Positions 21,845 through 32,444 are shown, counted from the first letter of the stretch. The stretch: DNA of 64,000 nucleotides from Malaya genurostris (GCF_030247185.1 NC_080572.1:37614383-37678382); one strand, 5' to 3'. Notes: generated by a model from the letters alone, not told the origin. Numbers and translations: made by a program.

Positions 21845-22054
21845 TATGCTGTACATCTCAACCACAAGTAATTGTAACTGTTGTTCCTCCGACTTAGAAA
21901 AGACCTACAGTTGGTGTGAATCACCGATAGAAGCAGAAAAAGAAACAAACGATCCTATCGATGACCATTCCTGACGGTGATTTACACCAAACCCAACTCC
22001 TTGTGGGTAGCAACGAACATAAATACGCCAACATTCGTTATTCTCATCATCAGT
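21845..22054 (+). promoter_or_regulatory. Defensin 2 promoter, diverged from defensin 1
   Basis: This is the inverted copy of 16363-16575. The initiator TCAGT is kept at 22050-22054. The TATA box reads ACATAAATA at 22017-22025 instead of ATATAAATA, and the position equivalent to the defensin 1 kappaB-like site reads GTTGTTCCTCCGAC (21880-21893), losing the GGGGGAATCAC match. GATA-like sequence around 21950-21962 is kept. Weaker or different induction is inferred. Confidence 0.6.
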
Positions 22055-22108
22055 CATCACCTCCTGCTCGATAATCCAACAACTCGCAGTACTCAAATCC
22101 TCTACAAG

Positions 22109-22473
22109 ATGCGTTTTATAATAGCAATTTCTCTATCCTGTCTTTGCCTCGTCGCCACAGTATCGATCGTTTATGGTTATCCTCAGCATTTAGCAGATGA
22201 TGTTCAGTCCTACGCCAACACTTTATGTAAGTTATTCAAGTTTTTTGCGCATAGCTTGGATCTAATTCAATTTAATTCGACATTTTTACAGTTGATGAAC
22301 TTCCAGAGGAATCGTACCAGGCTACGGCGGAGAACTATCGTCTGAAACGTGCCACATGCGACCTACTGAGCGGCTTCGGTGTCAATGATAGTGCCTGTGC
22401 GTTGCATTGTGTTGCACGAGGTAATCGTGGCGGTTATTGCAACTCGCGAAAGGTTTGCGTATGCCGAAATTAA
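22109..22473 (+). CDS. Defensin 2, secreted insect antimicrobial peptide
   Basis: A 99-aa prepro-defensin. Exon 1 is 22109-22226, the intron is 22227-22291 (65 bp, GT-AG, phase 1) and exon 2 is 22292-22473. The signal peptide begins MRFIIAISLSCLC, the pro-region ends in LKR, and the mature 40-aa peptide ATCDLLSGFGV... keeps all six cysteines. By eye it differs from defensin 1 at only four residues: S5I, G21V and Y37N in the prepro-region and Q33R in the mature peptide, where the change adds a positive charge. The gene is intact. It is the plus-strand arm of an inverted duplication with defensin 1, about 5.8 kb apart and transcribed divergently. Confidence 0.96.
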
Positions 22474-22593
22474 GGTAGGGTCTAAATGATAGCAGGGTGC
22501 CTTTAAATATGTTATTATTGAATCAAAAAAGGGTTTAAACGATGGAAAAAATCATCGTTTCTTCGATTATTTTTCAGTACTATCGTTCAACAA

Positions 22594-22599
22594 AATAAA
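22594..22599 (+). terminator. Poly(A) signal of defensin 2
   Basis: AATAAA about 120 nt after the stop codon. The 3' flank differs from that of defensin 1, so the duplication ends at or just after the stop codon. Confidence 0.55.
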
Positions 22600-22614
22600 T
22601 TCAAATGTTTTGTA

Positions 22615-23045
22615 TGATAAAAAGCATCATTCGACATTTTGTAATTTTTTTGTAGAAAAATATTGAGAAATAAGTCGGTGGAGAGGTATTTTTGAGGACG
22701 CTTCATTAAAATCATGATATGCGGTGTCCACTGTATCTCAGCGCAGAATAATCAGAAGTGAACAAATCAAAGCAACATAGTTAAAGTAGAAGTCTTTCTA
22801 GACCCCAACGTTTCTGCTTGATTTTTTCTAATTTTTTTGAATTTTTGGTGTTGGTTCAAAGTGAAAATTACGATTTTTCACAAAAAAATCCGCCATTTTG
22901 TAGCTTTAAAACCAAAGTAACAAAAAACGAAAAGGAAAACGTGGGGGTCTGGTATTTTACATGTAGAAATTGTGTGCAAAATTTGAAAAAAATTGCTGCA
23001 GTTTTTTTTGAATGACGATGGACATGGACTTTCAAAACCTGCTTT
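22615..23045 (+). repeat. Dispersed repeat family A, copy 1
   Basis: Non-coding unit of about 430 bp recognisable by GTGTCCACTGTATCTCAGCG near 22720, CCCCAACGTTTCTGCTTGAT near 22804 and GACGATGGACATGGACTTTC near 23014. Reverse-oriented copies occur at about 30130-30482 and 45290-45665. No terminal repeats or coding capacity were found. Confidence 0.7.
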
Positions 23046-23469
23046 CGAGAAAAACGCGTTGTAAGTTTTTTGTCTATAAAATCAATGGAAACAATTTATT
23101 ACTCAAAAGAGCCCGTAGGGTCCAACATTTTCAAAAAAGAATATTTTTTCTATTATAATTTGTTATAATGAAACATTTCAAGAATGTTTTGTCAAGTTTT
23201 TAAGTGAATCGAAGTAGGAATCTTGGGCCTGTGCACCGAGCTCTCACTTCTTCGCAGTATGAGATAAGCAAAGATAAAGGCCGATAACTTGCTGAGTTTT
23301 GTTCCGATCGGCTTGAAAATTTCACAGAAAATTCTTGAAATATTTTACTATCGAATGCGCATGCCCGAACTCAAATACATTTCGACTGGCGCACGAAAAA
23401 ATATGCCTAATGCGACTTCGCTGCATTGTTTTGATGTTGCGTGCAAATGGTAACTCTATATTCACAGAA

Positions 23470-23690
23470 TTTTCTGTAAAACCACAGATTTTTTGCCTAT
23501 TGTTCCACGCAGATTCTGTGTCACAGAACACAGATTTTATCAAAATTTACAGATTTTTACAGATTTTTATGAATATTTCATGAAAATGACAAATTTTTAA
23601 AACGTTTTTCACAGATTTTCACAGATTATGATCGAAAATATGCAACACAGATTTTTCAAGTTGAAACACAGATTTTAAAATGGCAACTCT
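23470..23690. repeat. Degenerate CACAGATTTT repeat
   Basis: At least nine scattered copies of ACAGATTTT lie in about 210 bp, separated by AT-rich spacers. It is low-complexity, repeat-derived sequence; the open frames on both strands here are not genes. Confidence 0.7.
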
Positions 23691-25662
23691 GGTTGCGTGT
23701 GCTTCTCAACGTCGCTGTAGCTCGTTCGGACCTAACTAAGGTAAATGTACCTAGTTGTGGGTAGAACGGGTAAACGAGTCAGTTACCGAATTGGTAATTT
23801 GTAAAGGCGACTTTTGCACGGATAACTTATCAATCATAAAATTGCAATATGGTGATAGTTGATTGTTGCCTTGCCTGTATCAACTAAAAAGTTATTGATC
23901 CTAACACTTCTGTTGATTTGTTTCATAATTAGTTACTTGAAATATTAGTTGTTTTCTCATGCTGTCAATTCAAGATCACATTCCAAAAGATCCTTTCTAA
24001 CAATTCACAAAAAGCAAGATAACTTTGCGCAAGTGGAAGTTGTGGGGAAGGAGAGCAAAGTAGTAGTGAGTGATCTTGAATCGACGCTGGGGTGTTGACG
24101 TAGACCTTATCTTTGACATGGCCCAAAAGAAGACACAAGGTGTTAAATCAGAATATCTCAGTGGCCAATTGTGATCACCTATTCGAGTGATAACACGGTC
24201 CGGAAACTTTTCCCGTGAAATATCGATGGTTTCGTTGCTTGTGTGGCACTTAGTGCCGTCTATATTTCTGGTATCCAGAAAAAAATATGAATGTGTGGTT
24301 TAGGTTTTCACTTCTTTAAGTTTTAACTAGATTTGGTAGAATTGGTAGATTTGGTATCACACGAGCAAGTATGATACTTTAGGTAATGTATACTCAAGAT
24401 GTCAAGACTCAAACCTGAGTATTGTCGGCAGTGTTGGTGATTGCTGAAAATTTGACAGAAGCTGTTCGATTTTTATCTATATTGTATACAACATTTTCAA
24501 TCCGGTAAAAGATGCTACAAGAATTCGAGTTTCTCAATGCATGAACCTCGAGAGAATTTTTCTACATTTCTTCGCTCCACTTCATACTCTGAGTATTTCA
24601 TGGCCCTTAAAAAAATTTCAGTCTGATAATGATCGCCGCTGTGTGGAATTTACCAAGAGAGAATCGCAAGTTGACAATTATCGCAGAAAATCGAATCGAT
24701 GATTCGACATGATGATTCTCATACTAGGTTGCAATATTTAAAAACCCTTGTGTGGAGCGTTCATATACATTTTCATAGACACAAATTATACAAAGGTTAT
24801 ATGCACATAGTTAGAATAAGCGGCAATAGTAAAATGATTCTATCGCAATTATCCACTGCCCATACAGAATCGGATCGCGAAACGAGAATAAGCGACCGTT
24901 TGTTGCTTCAGAGAGAATCCCCACAGCAGCGTGTTAGCCGTTGATTCTCAGACGGTTCACCGAGAGAAAATCGCTCTCGCACTAGTGTCTATTCTATGTT
25001 AAATGTAACATGCCGGTTTTTTTTGTTGTTGCGATGATTTCCGTTTCTCTTTGATGGCACTGATTCAATCGTGGAAGAGTTGCGAGTGAGTGTTCTTTGA
25101 TACGATAAAAGCCATCATTGATTGTCGGAATTTGCATTGAGCATGAGTGACCATGGATGGTTAATACTCTGCTACTTATCGGGATCAGTTGGAATTGCAC
25201 ACAACATTTATAGATCTGGGAATGGCAAATTAGCCTTCAATGCAAAACTTCGGCCTCATCGTCGACAACATCGTTGGCTTCGTATTAGTCCATCACCGGT
25301 TACACAATGGCACGATGCCATTTCCGCCAGAGTGTTTACTTCGCGGGCAGAGCTTGAAATTGTCAGGCATTCTCAATGAAAGAAACCATTCCAACAGTCT
25401 CATTTTCAATGTTCTATTGTCTCATTCGTAAATGACCGACATCAGAACAAACGAAGATAGACGAAGTATTTTCGTTTCTCATCGAAAAAATAAGAGAGTA
25501 TAATTGCCAACGCCACTCTTTTCTCTATGACAAGACGAAACCAAACTAACGTCTGCAGGGAGCATCAGCAGAATTTCAAATCTCACTCTTTCAATGATGT
25601 ATTGAAAATTTGCGACGCTTGGCTATACATAGTGTCTAAAATATGATAAACAGAAGTAATTA
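23691..25662. other. Intergenic, possible decayed TIR-family sequence
   Basis: The section 23840-23980 is rich in TAGTTG/CAACTA words and carries ATGCTGTCAATT, resembling the element family at 16652-17999 and 33793-34070. Otherwise no gene is recognised. Confidence 0.35.
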
Positions 25663-25752
25663 CATCCCAGAACCACTTTGGACTACACTACACACACTAC
25701 ACACACTACACACACACTACACATGGACTACACATCCCAGAACCACTTTGGA
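25663..25752. repeat. Segment duplication with CACACTA microsatellite
   Basis: A 20-bp word (CATCCCAGAACCACTTTGGA) occurs at 25663-25682 and 25733-25752, separated by a CACACTA array. Confidence 0.8.
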
Positions 25753-26384
25753 GACCACTACAAATTCGAGCACCAACAGGTAAAAGTCATTGTGAAACCT
25801 TTTTCTGACATTTTAGATTCTCAAAGCTTCGGTTGAATACCGACACTGCATATTTTCGAATTTCACCGAAAATCGCCAACGACTGAAAGGGATAATGAAA
25901 GAAAGGACACAATTTTGAAACTACGGTTCCGCTTATGTCATTGTCTGGACATGGATCTGGTTCTCATAGTTCGCAAGTGAAGCTGAGAGTGACATTAGTT
26001 TCTCGTCATTTTTGTCTATTTTGAGTCAATAAAAATGACTTTTATTAGCTCTGTTCGTGGGACCAGAGAAAGGACAACAGGCACTTTTGGAGTAATTTTT
26101 CTTCATCTATTTTTGCAGTTGATGGTACTTCCTGGCCCTTCTTCTTCCGAAACTTCGCTGGAACACTCAGACAGGACAATCCTTATCTTGCTTATACATC
26201 TTGTTGTTGGGCAAGATTAAGAAATTGTGTCAGCTCTCGATTGAGATTATAATGCGATAAATATGTGTACGGAATCATAGTTCACCCATTTAACCATTCC
26301 AATCTTTCAGGGAATCAAATCGAACATATTTGTTTTATTCATTTTTAATACCAATGCATGAACCTTTCTTTTAACACTACTCAT
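25753..26384. other. Intergenic, nothing recognised
   Basis: A short frame around 26035-26220 has no domain. No gene is supported. Confidence 0.35.
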
Positions 26385-27000
26385 AGGGTCTTGTACAACG
26401 TTTGGACCAACATTTTTTTTGCGCGGAAGGGCATTTTTTATTCATATCTTCTTTAGATTTTACTTCCTTAGGATAATTACGAAGTGTCTGTTTCATGATG
26501 ACCCAGTACTTCTCAAATGGGCGTAGTTCCGATGCGTTCGAAAAGTTGAAGTCATTCGGTATGAAGTTGATCTCATCAGCAACATCTTTCGAGCAATGGT
26601 ACGAGGCAAAATTCTACCAGACAATCGACGCTTTTGGAGGCATTTCTTTATGTAAACCAGTTAATTGTCTCGGTTGTCCACATGATCAAATTTATTGCAA
26701 AATTATGTATTATTTAGCAAACTTTGACATCTTTTGTTTTCTAAGGTCTTCTGGGACATGAAACTAAGCTGTGAAAAATGAGAGTCCCGGACGCTGCCGA
26801 AAGTTTGCTTTCATCTATAACGAGACAATACTGTTTTGTCAACATCTGTGTGTAAAGCTTATACTCGATAGCCGTTGGCAGGTTGAGAGACACCTGCATT
26901 TTCAATTTTGTATACCATTCTTTATAGACTGTTTTTTGACATCGTGGTCAGATTGTTTTGTACAAAAACCGAATCATGTTGCCAGCCGAATCTCATACCA
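26385..27000 (-). pseudogene. ITmD37E-like transposase remnant A
   Basis: Minus-strand translation in shifting frames shows the order of a DDE transposase C-terminal half: VIDESKL (first acidic block, near 26840), a degraded middle, then INFIPNDFNFSNASELRPFE followed by KYWVIMK (near 26500-26570), where the Glu of RPFEKYW fits the third catalytic residue. Several stops and frameshifts are present. The ELRPxEKYW wording fits the mosquito ITmD37E group better than Tc1 or mariner. Confidence 0.65.
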
Positions 27001-28291
27001 AATCAAATATTCTGTTCTAGGGCATGTTTGAAAAGAGACGGTAACAAAAAAAACTATGTTTTAAATAATTGGCCAGCAATTAGTATAGGAAATAGAGGTA
27101 CTATACTATCATCGAATAACTAACGATATCATCAAAGTCCATTTATTTCAAACACCACTGGTTCAATAACTTCCTGGTATTGAGCTTACAATGTTCGATG
27201 ACAATGCAAGAGTAAATTAACCACAATTCATTGTGTATAGAAAACGGTGACGGCTTCATCAATTGAAACATTTTCTTTTCTTAACATCTAGATTCCTAAT
27301 CCGTCTTTCGGGTATCGGGTATCGATAAATAGTTAATAGACATTTCCCGGAGTCATCGGTCGTACTGCGGCCCGGCAGAGTCTTCGTGAGGGAAACTTCT
27401 GGCAACTTCTTCTAGGCCCGTGCAGCTGGCAATTCTAGTGGCCTTTTCATTTATGATTCAAACATATGGGCATAAAATTCTTCACAATTATATATTAAAT
27501 CAAGTTTAATTGCTCAACGAAAATTAGTGTGATTCTTTTTGCAATAAGACAAGGGGAGTCACCGTCATTCCAAAGCAGTCTCGAAGAAGCAATAATAACA
27601 ATCAATTTCGTCGGTACTTCACCATGGTTCTGTTTGTAGGGGAAGATGAAGTAAGATGCATCTCTGAGGCAAAATACTAAAACTCTTTGACGAAATTGTC
27701 ATCAAACTGAGTGTCTACGTTGGCAATATATAGTGGGGAAAATTTAGTAGTTATAAATGAAGATAAAACAATTACAGTACAATTTTAGCTTAATGTAAAT
27801 TTTTGTGATATTAATGGGCGTAAGTTTGTGGGGCAGAATTCTTCATTGTTAACTATCAAAATGAATGGTAATTTTTTATTGAGTTTCAAACATTGTAATC
27901 ATTCACGTCTCGTGAGGACCTTCCAATCCCATCTTCGGGTTGAGAATAGAACTCAGGTAAGCTGCGTTTAAAGTAATTCATATTCTAAAATTTGGCCACA
28001 TCGATACAGTGCAGTATTGCACTGTAGTGAATGCACTTAGATCCGTTTTCAGGAAAATTGTTCCTTTATTTAGAGATGTATTTGAAACCGTGGGACTAAT
28101 TGCTTCGCGCATATTTCATTGTCAAAATTTTAAGGAAAAAATTTAAGGTAAAAAATAAATGTATGATATGCTTTAATCCCTTCTTTCCCTACAACATTGT
28201 TACGATAAGCAGAATCAAACAACCAGATGTCTGTTGCTTTCTCTGCGGCACGTACTAACAGTGTTGAAAAGAAAGGTTGTTTTTTCCTTGC
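27001..28291. other. Intergenic, nothing recognised
   Basis: AT-rich spacer upstream of defensin 3. A 25-bp GC-rich block near 27351 matches one near 4361. No coding region is supported. Confidence 0.4.
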
Positions 28292-28408
28292 GGGGAATGA
28301 TGAGGTGTAGCTCGCACGGGGATTTTTCGCTTCTGTTTCCATTCATTTATTTGAAACACAACCAGCGCCTATATAAAAAAGTGTTCCAACGGTTCAATCT
28401 ATATCAGT
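28292..28408 (+). promoter_or_regulatory. Defensin 3 promoter: kappaB-like, TATA, initiator
   Basis: GGGGATTTTTC at 28318-28328 is a good Rel-type site and GGGGAATGAT at 28292-28301 a weaker one. TATATAAAA starts at 28370 and an initiator TCAGT lies at 28404-28408, about 33 nt downstream, predicting transcription start near 28405 and a leader of about 88 nt. Immune inducibility is inferred. Confidence 0.65.
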
Positions 28409-28492
28409 ATTAGACCGTTCATCATTCAAGTGTCACAAAAGCTATTTGCATAGTCTATCTAACCAATCAATAACCAACAGATCAATCAAAAT

Positions 28493-28873
28493 ATGCATTC
28501 CTCGGTGATATTTGGCTTTGTCATTGCCTGTTTTGTCGGTGTTCTGTCTAGCGGAAGTGCGTTACCCCTGAATGGTGCCCTCACTGAAAAAAGTACTCAA
28601 TACCTGAAAAGTTTTGGTGAGACTGCAATAGGTATCTACTGTGAATTTCTCCTTATTTTAAAACTTATTCTGGTTTTTTCTTTGGCTGATTCAGATGATG
28701 ATGAAACATATTTTGTTGATATGCCGGTTGAACATCGTCGGCAGAAACGTGCGACCTGTGACCTGTTGAGTGGATTTGGAGTAGCTGATAGTGCTTGTGC
28801 TGCTCATTGTATACTACGGGGGAATCGGGGAGGATACTGTAACAGTAGACGCGTATGTGTGTGTCATAACTGA
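28493..28873 (+). CDS. Defensin 3, diverged paralogue
   Basis: Prepro-defensin of 100 aa after splicing. Exon 1 is 28493-28616, the intron is 28617-28694 (78 bp, GT-AG, phase 1, same site as in defensins 1 and 2) and exon 2 is 28695-28873. The signal peptide starts MHSSVIFGFVIACFVGVLSS; the pro-region is acidic (SFDDDETYFVD) and ends in RRQKR, a stronger furin-like site than LKR. The mature peptide begins ATCDLLSGFGV and has six cysteines at positions 3, 16, 20, 30, 36 and 38, with A12, A18, I21, L22 and H39 distinguishing it from the other two. The intron is a multiple of three with no in-frame stop, so the unspliced frame stays open for 126 codons. The spliced form is preferred because exon positions are conserved with the paralogues. 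Confidence 0.95.
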   Translation: MHSSVIFGFVIACFVGVLSSGSALPLNGALTEKSTQYLKSFGETAIGIYCEFLLILKLILVFSLADSDDDETYFVDMPVEHRRQKRATCDLLSGFGVADSACAAHCILRGNRGGYCNSRRVCVCHN

Positions 28874-28947
28874 ACGTCTAAAACATGTTGAAAATCACAT
28901 GAGAAATGGTACAGAAAAGTTCCTAAATTTTTTTTTCGATTTTCGCA

Positions 28948-28953
28948 AATAAA
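28948..28953 (+). terminator. Poly(A) signal of defensin 3
   Basis: AATAAA 75 nt after the stop codon, preceded by a T-rich stretch. Confidence 0.6.
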
Positions 28954-29050
28954 CATATTATTTTAAATTGTGTCCTACATATTCGAAATTATGATTTAGA
29001 GCTAAAGTTTTTTTTTGCGATGGATAAGCACTGCATAGAAAAATCGTTTA

Positions 29051-29160
29051 GAAAAAACGCATAATTTCGAGAATTCACATAAAAAACTGCTTAACTTCAA
29101 AAATTTGCTTAAAAACCGCATAACTTTGAAAATTCGTACAAAAAACCGCACAAAAGTAAC
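29051..29160. repeat. About 30-bp tandem repeat, 3-4 units
   Basis: Successive units read approximately AAAAAACCGCATAACTTTGA then AAATTCGTAC-like, with divergence between units. The unit starts (AAAAAAC.GC) recur near 29053, 29081, 29112 and 29141. Confidence 0.65.
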
Positions 29161-30129
29161 CAAACCGTGGGAACAGTAACGGAATTTTAGAAATTGATTT
29201 CAAGTGTTGAATTCGCAGCTCTTTAACTCGCGGCTTTTTGTATACCGTCCGTCCTAAAAGCAAAGATACGAGAACTTTTTCGTTTGGTATTTGACAATCG
29301 CGAGTGCCACGTCGTTGTCGTTGTGTTATTTTCCTCAACAAAGACGTGAGTTGAAAGGGCATCTCCGTTGTTTGGCATCATTATTTCCTTGAAAACTCCA
29401 ATTTTTATGGCTAAATCTTATTAACGTCTTCAAGTGTTCACGGTAGTATAGATTTTGATTGAACAGCTCTAAACAACACAAACTACGGTAAAATCAACGT
29501 TGGTATAACGCTGTATTTTTTTCTCAAGTCAAGACCTCTCATTTTTTCAACGTTTTTTCACTGAAATTTTAATGAAACTGAAAGTCCGCCATAACAACAG
29601 ATTACTATAAAGATTTGGTAGCGATGATTCAATCATATCTGGAAAACTTTAAAAAAATCCAATTATGTCTCTGTTATAAGTAATTTTTGATGTTCGTTCC
29701 TAGTAATTTTCTAGGATGATGAAGACGATTTCAATTTTGTAACCAGTGAACTTCCTTGCCAATCGTTCGGGTTTTTAAAATTAGTTTTTAATACAGATGA
29801 TGTATTTGCAATTTTATAGGAAAATCGTCAAATTTATCGTCTCATACTTTTGGGGGTAAAACGACCCAAATTGTGTGAGGCAAAATGCTCAAGAATTCTC
29901 TACATTCCCATCCCCATCTACCCCTACATAGTTTTTCGTTAGCCAGTCGAGATTGGATCTCCACTTTTCCGTCTTCTTTTGATTACTTCAATTGAAATAG
30001 TAATTTAAGTCCTTTTTGGACCAAAAACACAAAAAAATGGTAAAGAATTAAAAAAAAAATGTAGTTACTGTGAAAACCGACTTTAAAACCGAGACCCGAG
30101 GGGCCGAGGGTTATATATTATTCGAATCA
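29161..30129. other. Intergenic, nothing recognised
   Basis: A short minus-strand frame around 29075-29362 is basic and overlaps the tandem repeat, with no domain seen. No gene is supported. Confidence 0.35.
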
Positions 30130-30482
30130 GTTCGTCGAAATAAAATACCTAACCCCAACGTTTTCCTTTTCGTTTATTGTTACTTTGTAACTTCTACAAA
30201 ATGGTAGATTTTTTCATGAAAATACGCAGTTAAGTACAATAACCAAAAAATTAAGAAAAAATCAAACATAAACGTTGGAGTCTAGAAAACATCTACTACA
30301 TCTATGTTGTGTTGATTTTTTGACTTTTGTTCATTCTAAGCTGAGATTATAGTGGACACCGCAAACCATGATTTCTAAAATGCGTCCTCGAGAATACTTC
30401 TTCACCGACTCATTTATCAATATTTTTGCATGAAAAAATTACAAAATGTTGTTCGAATGATGCTTTTTCATTAAGATTGTTT
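30130..30482 (-). repeat. Dispersed repeat family A, copy 2
   Basis: Reverse complement of 22615-23045, sharing GTGGACACCGCAAACCATGA (near 30352), ACGTTGGAGTCTAGAAAACA (near 30273) and AAAATGTTGTTCGAATGATG (near 30441). Divergence is substantial, so the copy is old. Confidence 0.65.
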
Positions 30483-30572
30483 TAATTCGGCTCATATGCA
30501 CTTAAGCTTGACTTGGCCGTTTAATATTGGTAAAAAAATTTTTTTTTCTTAGGGCTGGATCTAGTTATCATG

Positions 30573-30812
30573 TTATTCCCAGGAGGAGAGGCGTTTTCGG
30601 GGCAGCAGTGGATCGAGCTTTTCGCTCCCATCTATTGGTTCGGTGTCACTGTTGTTGGTGGAATCATTAGTGGTGTTACTTTTATTTGTCCAGGTGTTGG
30701 GTGCGTTGTTAGCTGCTGCTGGTGTACCTTGTTCTGACTGTGTTGCGTCCATAGGTTTCGTTGAGAAAGATGCTTCATTGTTATTGATGGCTGTTTCCGA
30801 TGTTTAAAACTG
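30573..30812 (-). pseudogene. Coding-like Ser/Thr/Asn-rich ORF end, origin unknown
   Basis: A minus-strand frame of about 79 codons ends at TAA 30573-30575 and reads ...MDATQSEQGTPAAANN... then EPIDGSEKLDPLLPRKRLSS. Codon use and GC content are much higher than in the flanking AT-rich DNA. It resembles the hydrophilic C-terminus of a retroelement ORF1, but no diagnostic motif is present. It has no start: a stop lies just upstream and the preceding sequence is repeat family A. Confidence 0.35.
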
Positions 30813-30912
30813 GATGTAAACAACATTATTTGTCTTATTGTATTGAAGTAACACATGGATCAATAAGTCCCGAACTAACAATGGAAACAACATTTTTCTT
30901 GCAAAATTTTTT

Positions 30913-31190
30913 TTATTCATCAACATAATCACCTTTTAGGGTGATACAATGGTTCCAACGTTTTTCCAATTTTTCAATACCATGTTTATAAAAAAATTTA
31001 TCTTTCGCTTCAAAATAAGCTTCAGTTTCAGCGATGACCTCCTCATTTGAGCCAAATCTTTTTCCCTGGAGCATTTTTTTAAGATCAGCAAAGAGCCAGT
31101 AGTCACTGGGGGCTAAATCTGGCGAGTATGGGGGGGTGGGGAAGCAGATCAAAGCCCAGTTCGTTCAATTTCGCCATTGTTTTTAACGAC
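30913..31190 (-). pseudogene. Mariner transposase, C-terminal fragment
   Basis: The minus strand encodes PPYSPDLAPSDYWLFADLKK, the diagnostic mariner motif with its catalytic Asp, and continues to RWNHCITLKGDYVDE and a stop at 30913. A C-insertion before the motif shifts the frame relative to the upstream KLNELGFDLLPH. The N-terminal two thirds are missing. It is a clear DD34D mariner relic. Confidence 0.88.
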
Positions 31191-31379
31191 TTATGGCAGG
31201 GTGACTCGTTGCTGTTTTTGATCCATCGAAAGCAATCGCGGCACCCACTTGGAAAAAAATTTATAATCGAATACAATTTAATTCGACATTTTAGTATGTA
31301 TTCGAAGAAATCGAAGGAATGATTGGATTTGGGACGAGGTCAAAAAGGTCAATTCATCGACAGGGTCTTATCGAGCCTA

Positions 31380-31996
31380 TACAGAAAATTATGATCGAAT
31401 CCCACGCCAGGAAGCTAGTGGTAATTGGTGAAGCCGAAATGTATGGTCATGAACAACGAAACGTACATTAAAGCGGATTACAAGTAAATATCCGGTGTGC
31501 AGATTTTCGTCGGCAAGCCCCTGGTCGTCTCGATGAATCGAAAGAAGAAGGTCGACAAATTTGCCAAGAAGTACTTCGAGTGACAGGCGATTTGCGAGGG
31601 TGGAAAACACAACAAGCCGAAAACATAACGACCGTCATCACCAATACGTAAAGAGGAATTCCTCCATAAGCACTTGTTTCCCTTCCTTCGGTCCCACGTA
31701 GGTGAAACTCTGGTTTGATCGAAACTGGCCATTATACCAGACCGGTGATGGAGTTGTACGAAGCGTCTTGTACCGAAGGAGGAAATATGCCAAATTCGAC
31801 AGAGCTTTGCCAGGAAGGAAAATTCTAGGTGATAATAAAGAGAGAGCTTGGCAGAACATGGAAGGTATTCAAATACGACAAGGATTTGAAGAAACAGTGG
31901 ATGAAAGTGTGCAAGAAAGATGGCGCAGGTGTTTAAATTTGATCGGAAATGTTAAGTCCAAGGTAAAAGCATTTACCATTGGAGAGGAGGTTTAAT
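31380..31996 (+). pseudogene. ITmD37E-like transposase remnant B
   Basis: Plus-strand translation gives VMNNETYIKADYK, then KFAKKYFE*QAIC, EFLHKHLFPFLRSHVG and later GNVKSKVKAF, the order of an ITmD37E transposase from the first catalytic block to the C-terminus. The first catalytic block reads NNE where DDE is expected. Stops and frameshifts are frequent. It is adjacent to, and in opposite orientation from, the mariner relic. Confidence 0.75.
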
Positions 31997-32219
31997 AAAC
32001 TTTCTTTACGAAAACATAGCTAATATGTGTTTATTTATTCCCTAAGTGTTCAAAAAATATCCGAATTAAAACAGACTTTTGTCATTTGCATTTTGTTCGA
32101 GCACAATCCTTATTTCATAATCTAATTCCTATTTACAGTTTCCGATTTATAACGATTTGAAGAAAATTTCATGGAAACTTACATACTTTTAAAAGAATAA
32201 GTTTTGAGTCGGAGTGGTA

Positions 32220-32444
32220 CATTACAAATGGTCATCTAGGGGTTAACCTATTTTTTGCATAGGGCACATAACCGTTTTTTTATACTTTATGTTTCGTCTT
32301 CGGCTCGTCAGTACATAACAGTTTATGTTGACTTGTTATGTTACCAAGCAGTTCAACATAATATAAGCTTGGTAACATAACAGTTAAACATAAACTGTTA
32401 TGTACTGACGAGTCGAAGCCAAAACATAAAGCATTACAAATGGT
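32220..32444. repeat. Long fold-back (65-bp arms) inside a 13-bp direct repeat
   Basis: Arms 32285-32349 and 32367-32431 are inverted repeats, 59 of 65 identical by hand count, around a 17-nt loop. The block is bracketed by CATTACAAATGGT at 32220-32232 and 32432-32444. The sequence outside these repeats resembles the dispersed repeat at about 1430-1600, so this looks like an insertion into an older repeat copy, with the 13-bp direct repeat as possible target duplication. Confidence 0.75.

Noticed and set aside
25663..25752. CRISPR-like spaced repeats
   Set aside because: Only two copies of a 20-bp word around a microsatellite in a eukaryotic genome; it is a simple duplication.
28493..28873. 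Defensin 3 as a single-exon 126-aa protein
   Set aside because: Good GT and AG sites sit at the same phase-1 position as the introns of defensins 1 and 2, so the spliced 100-aa form is preferred; retention is listed only as a finding.
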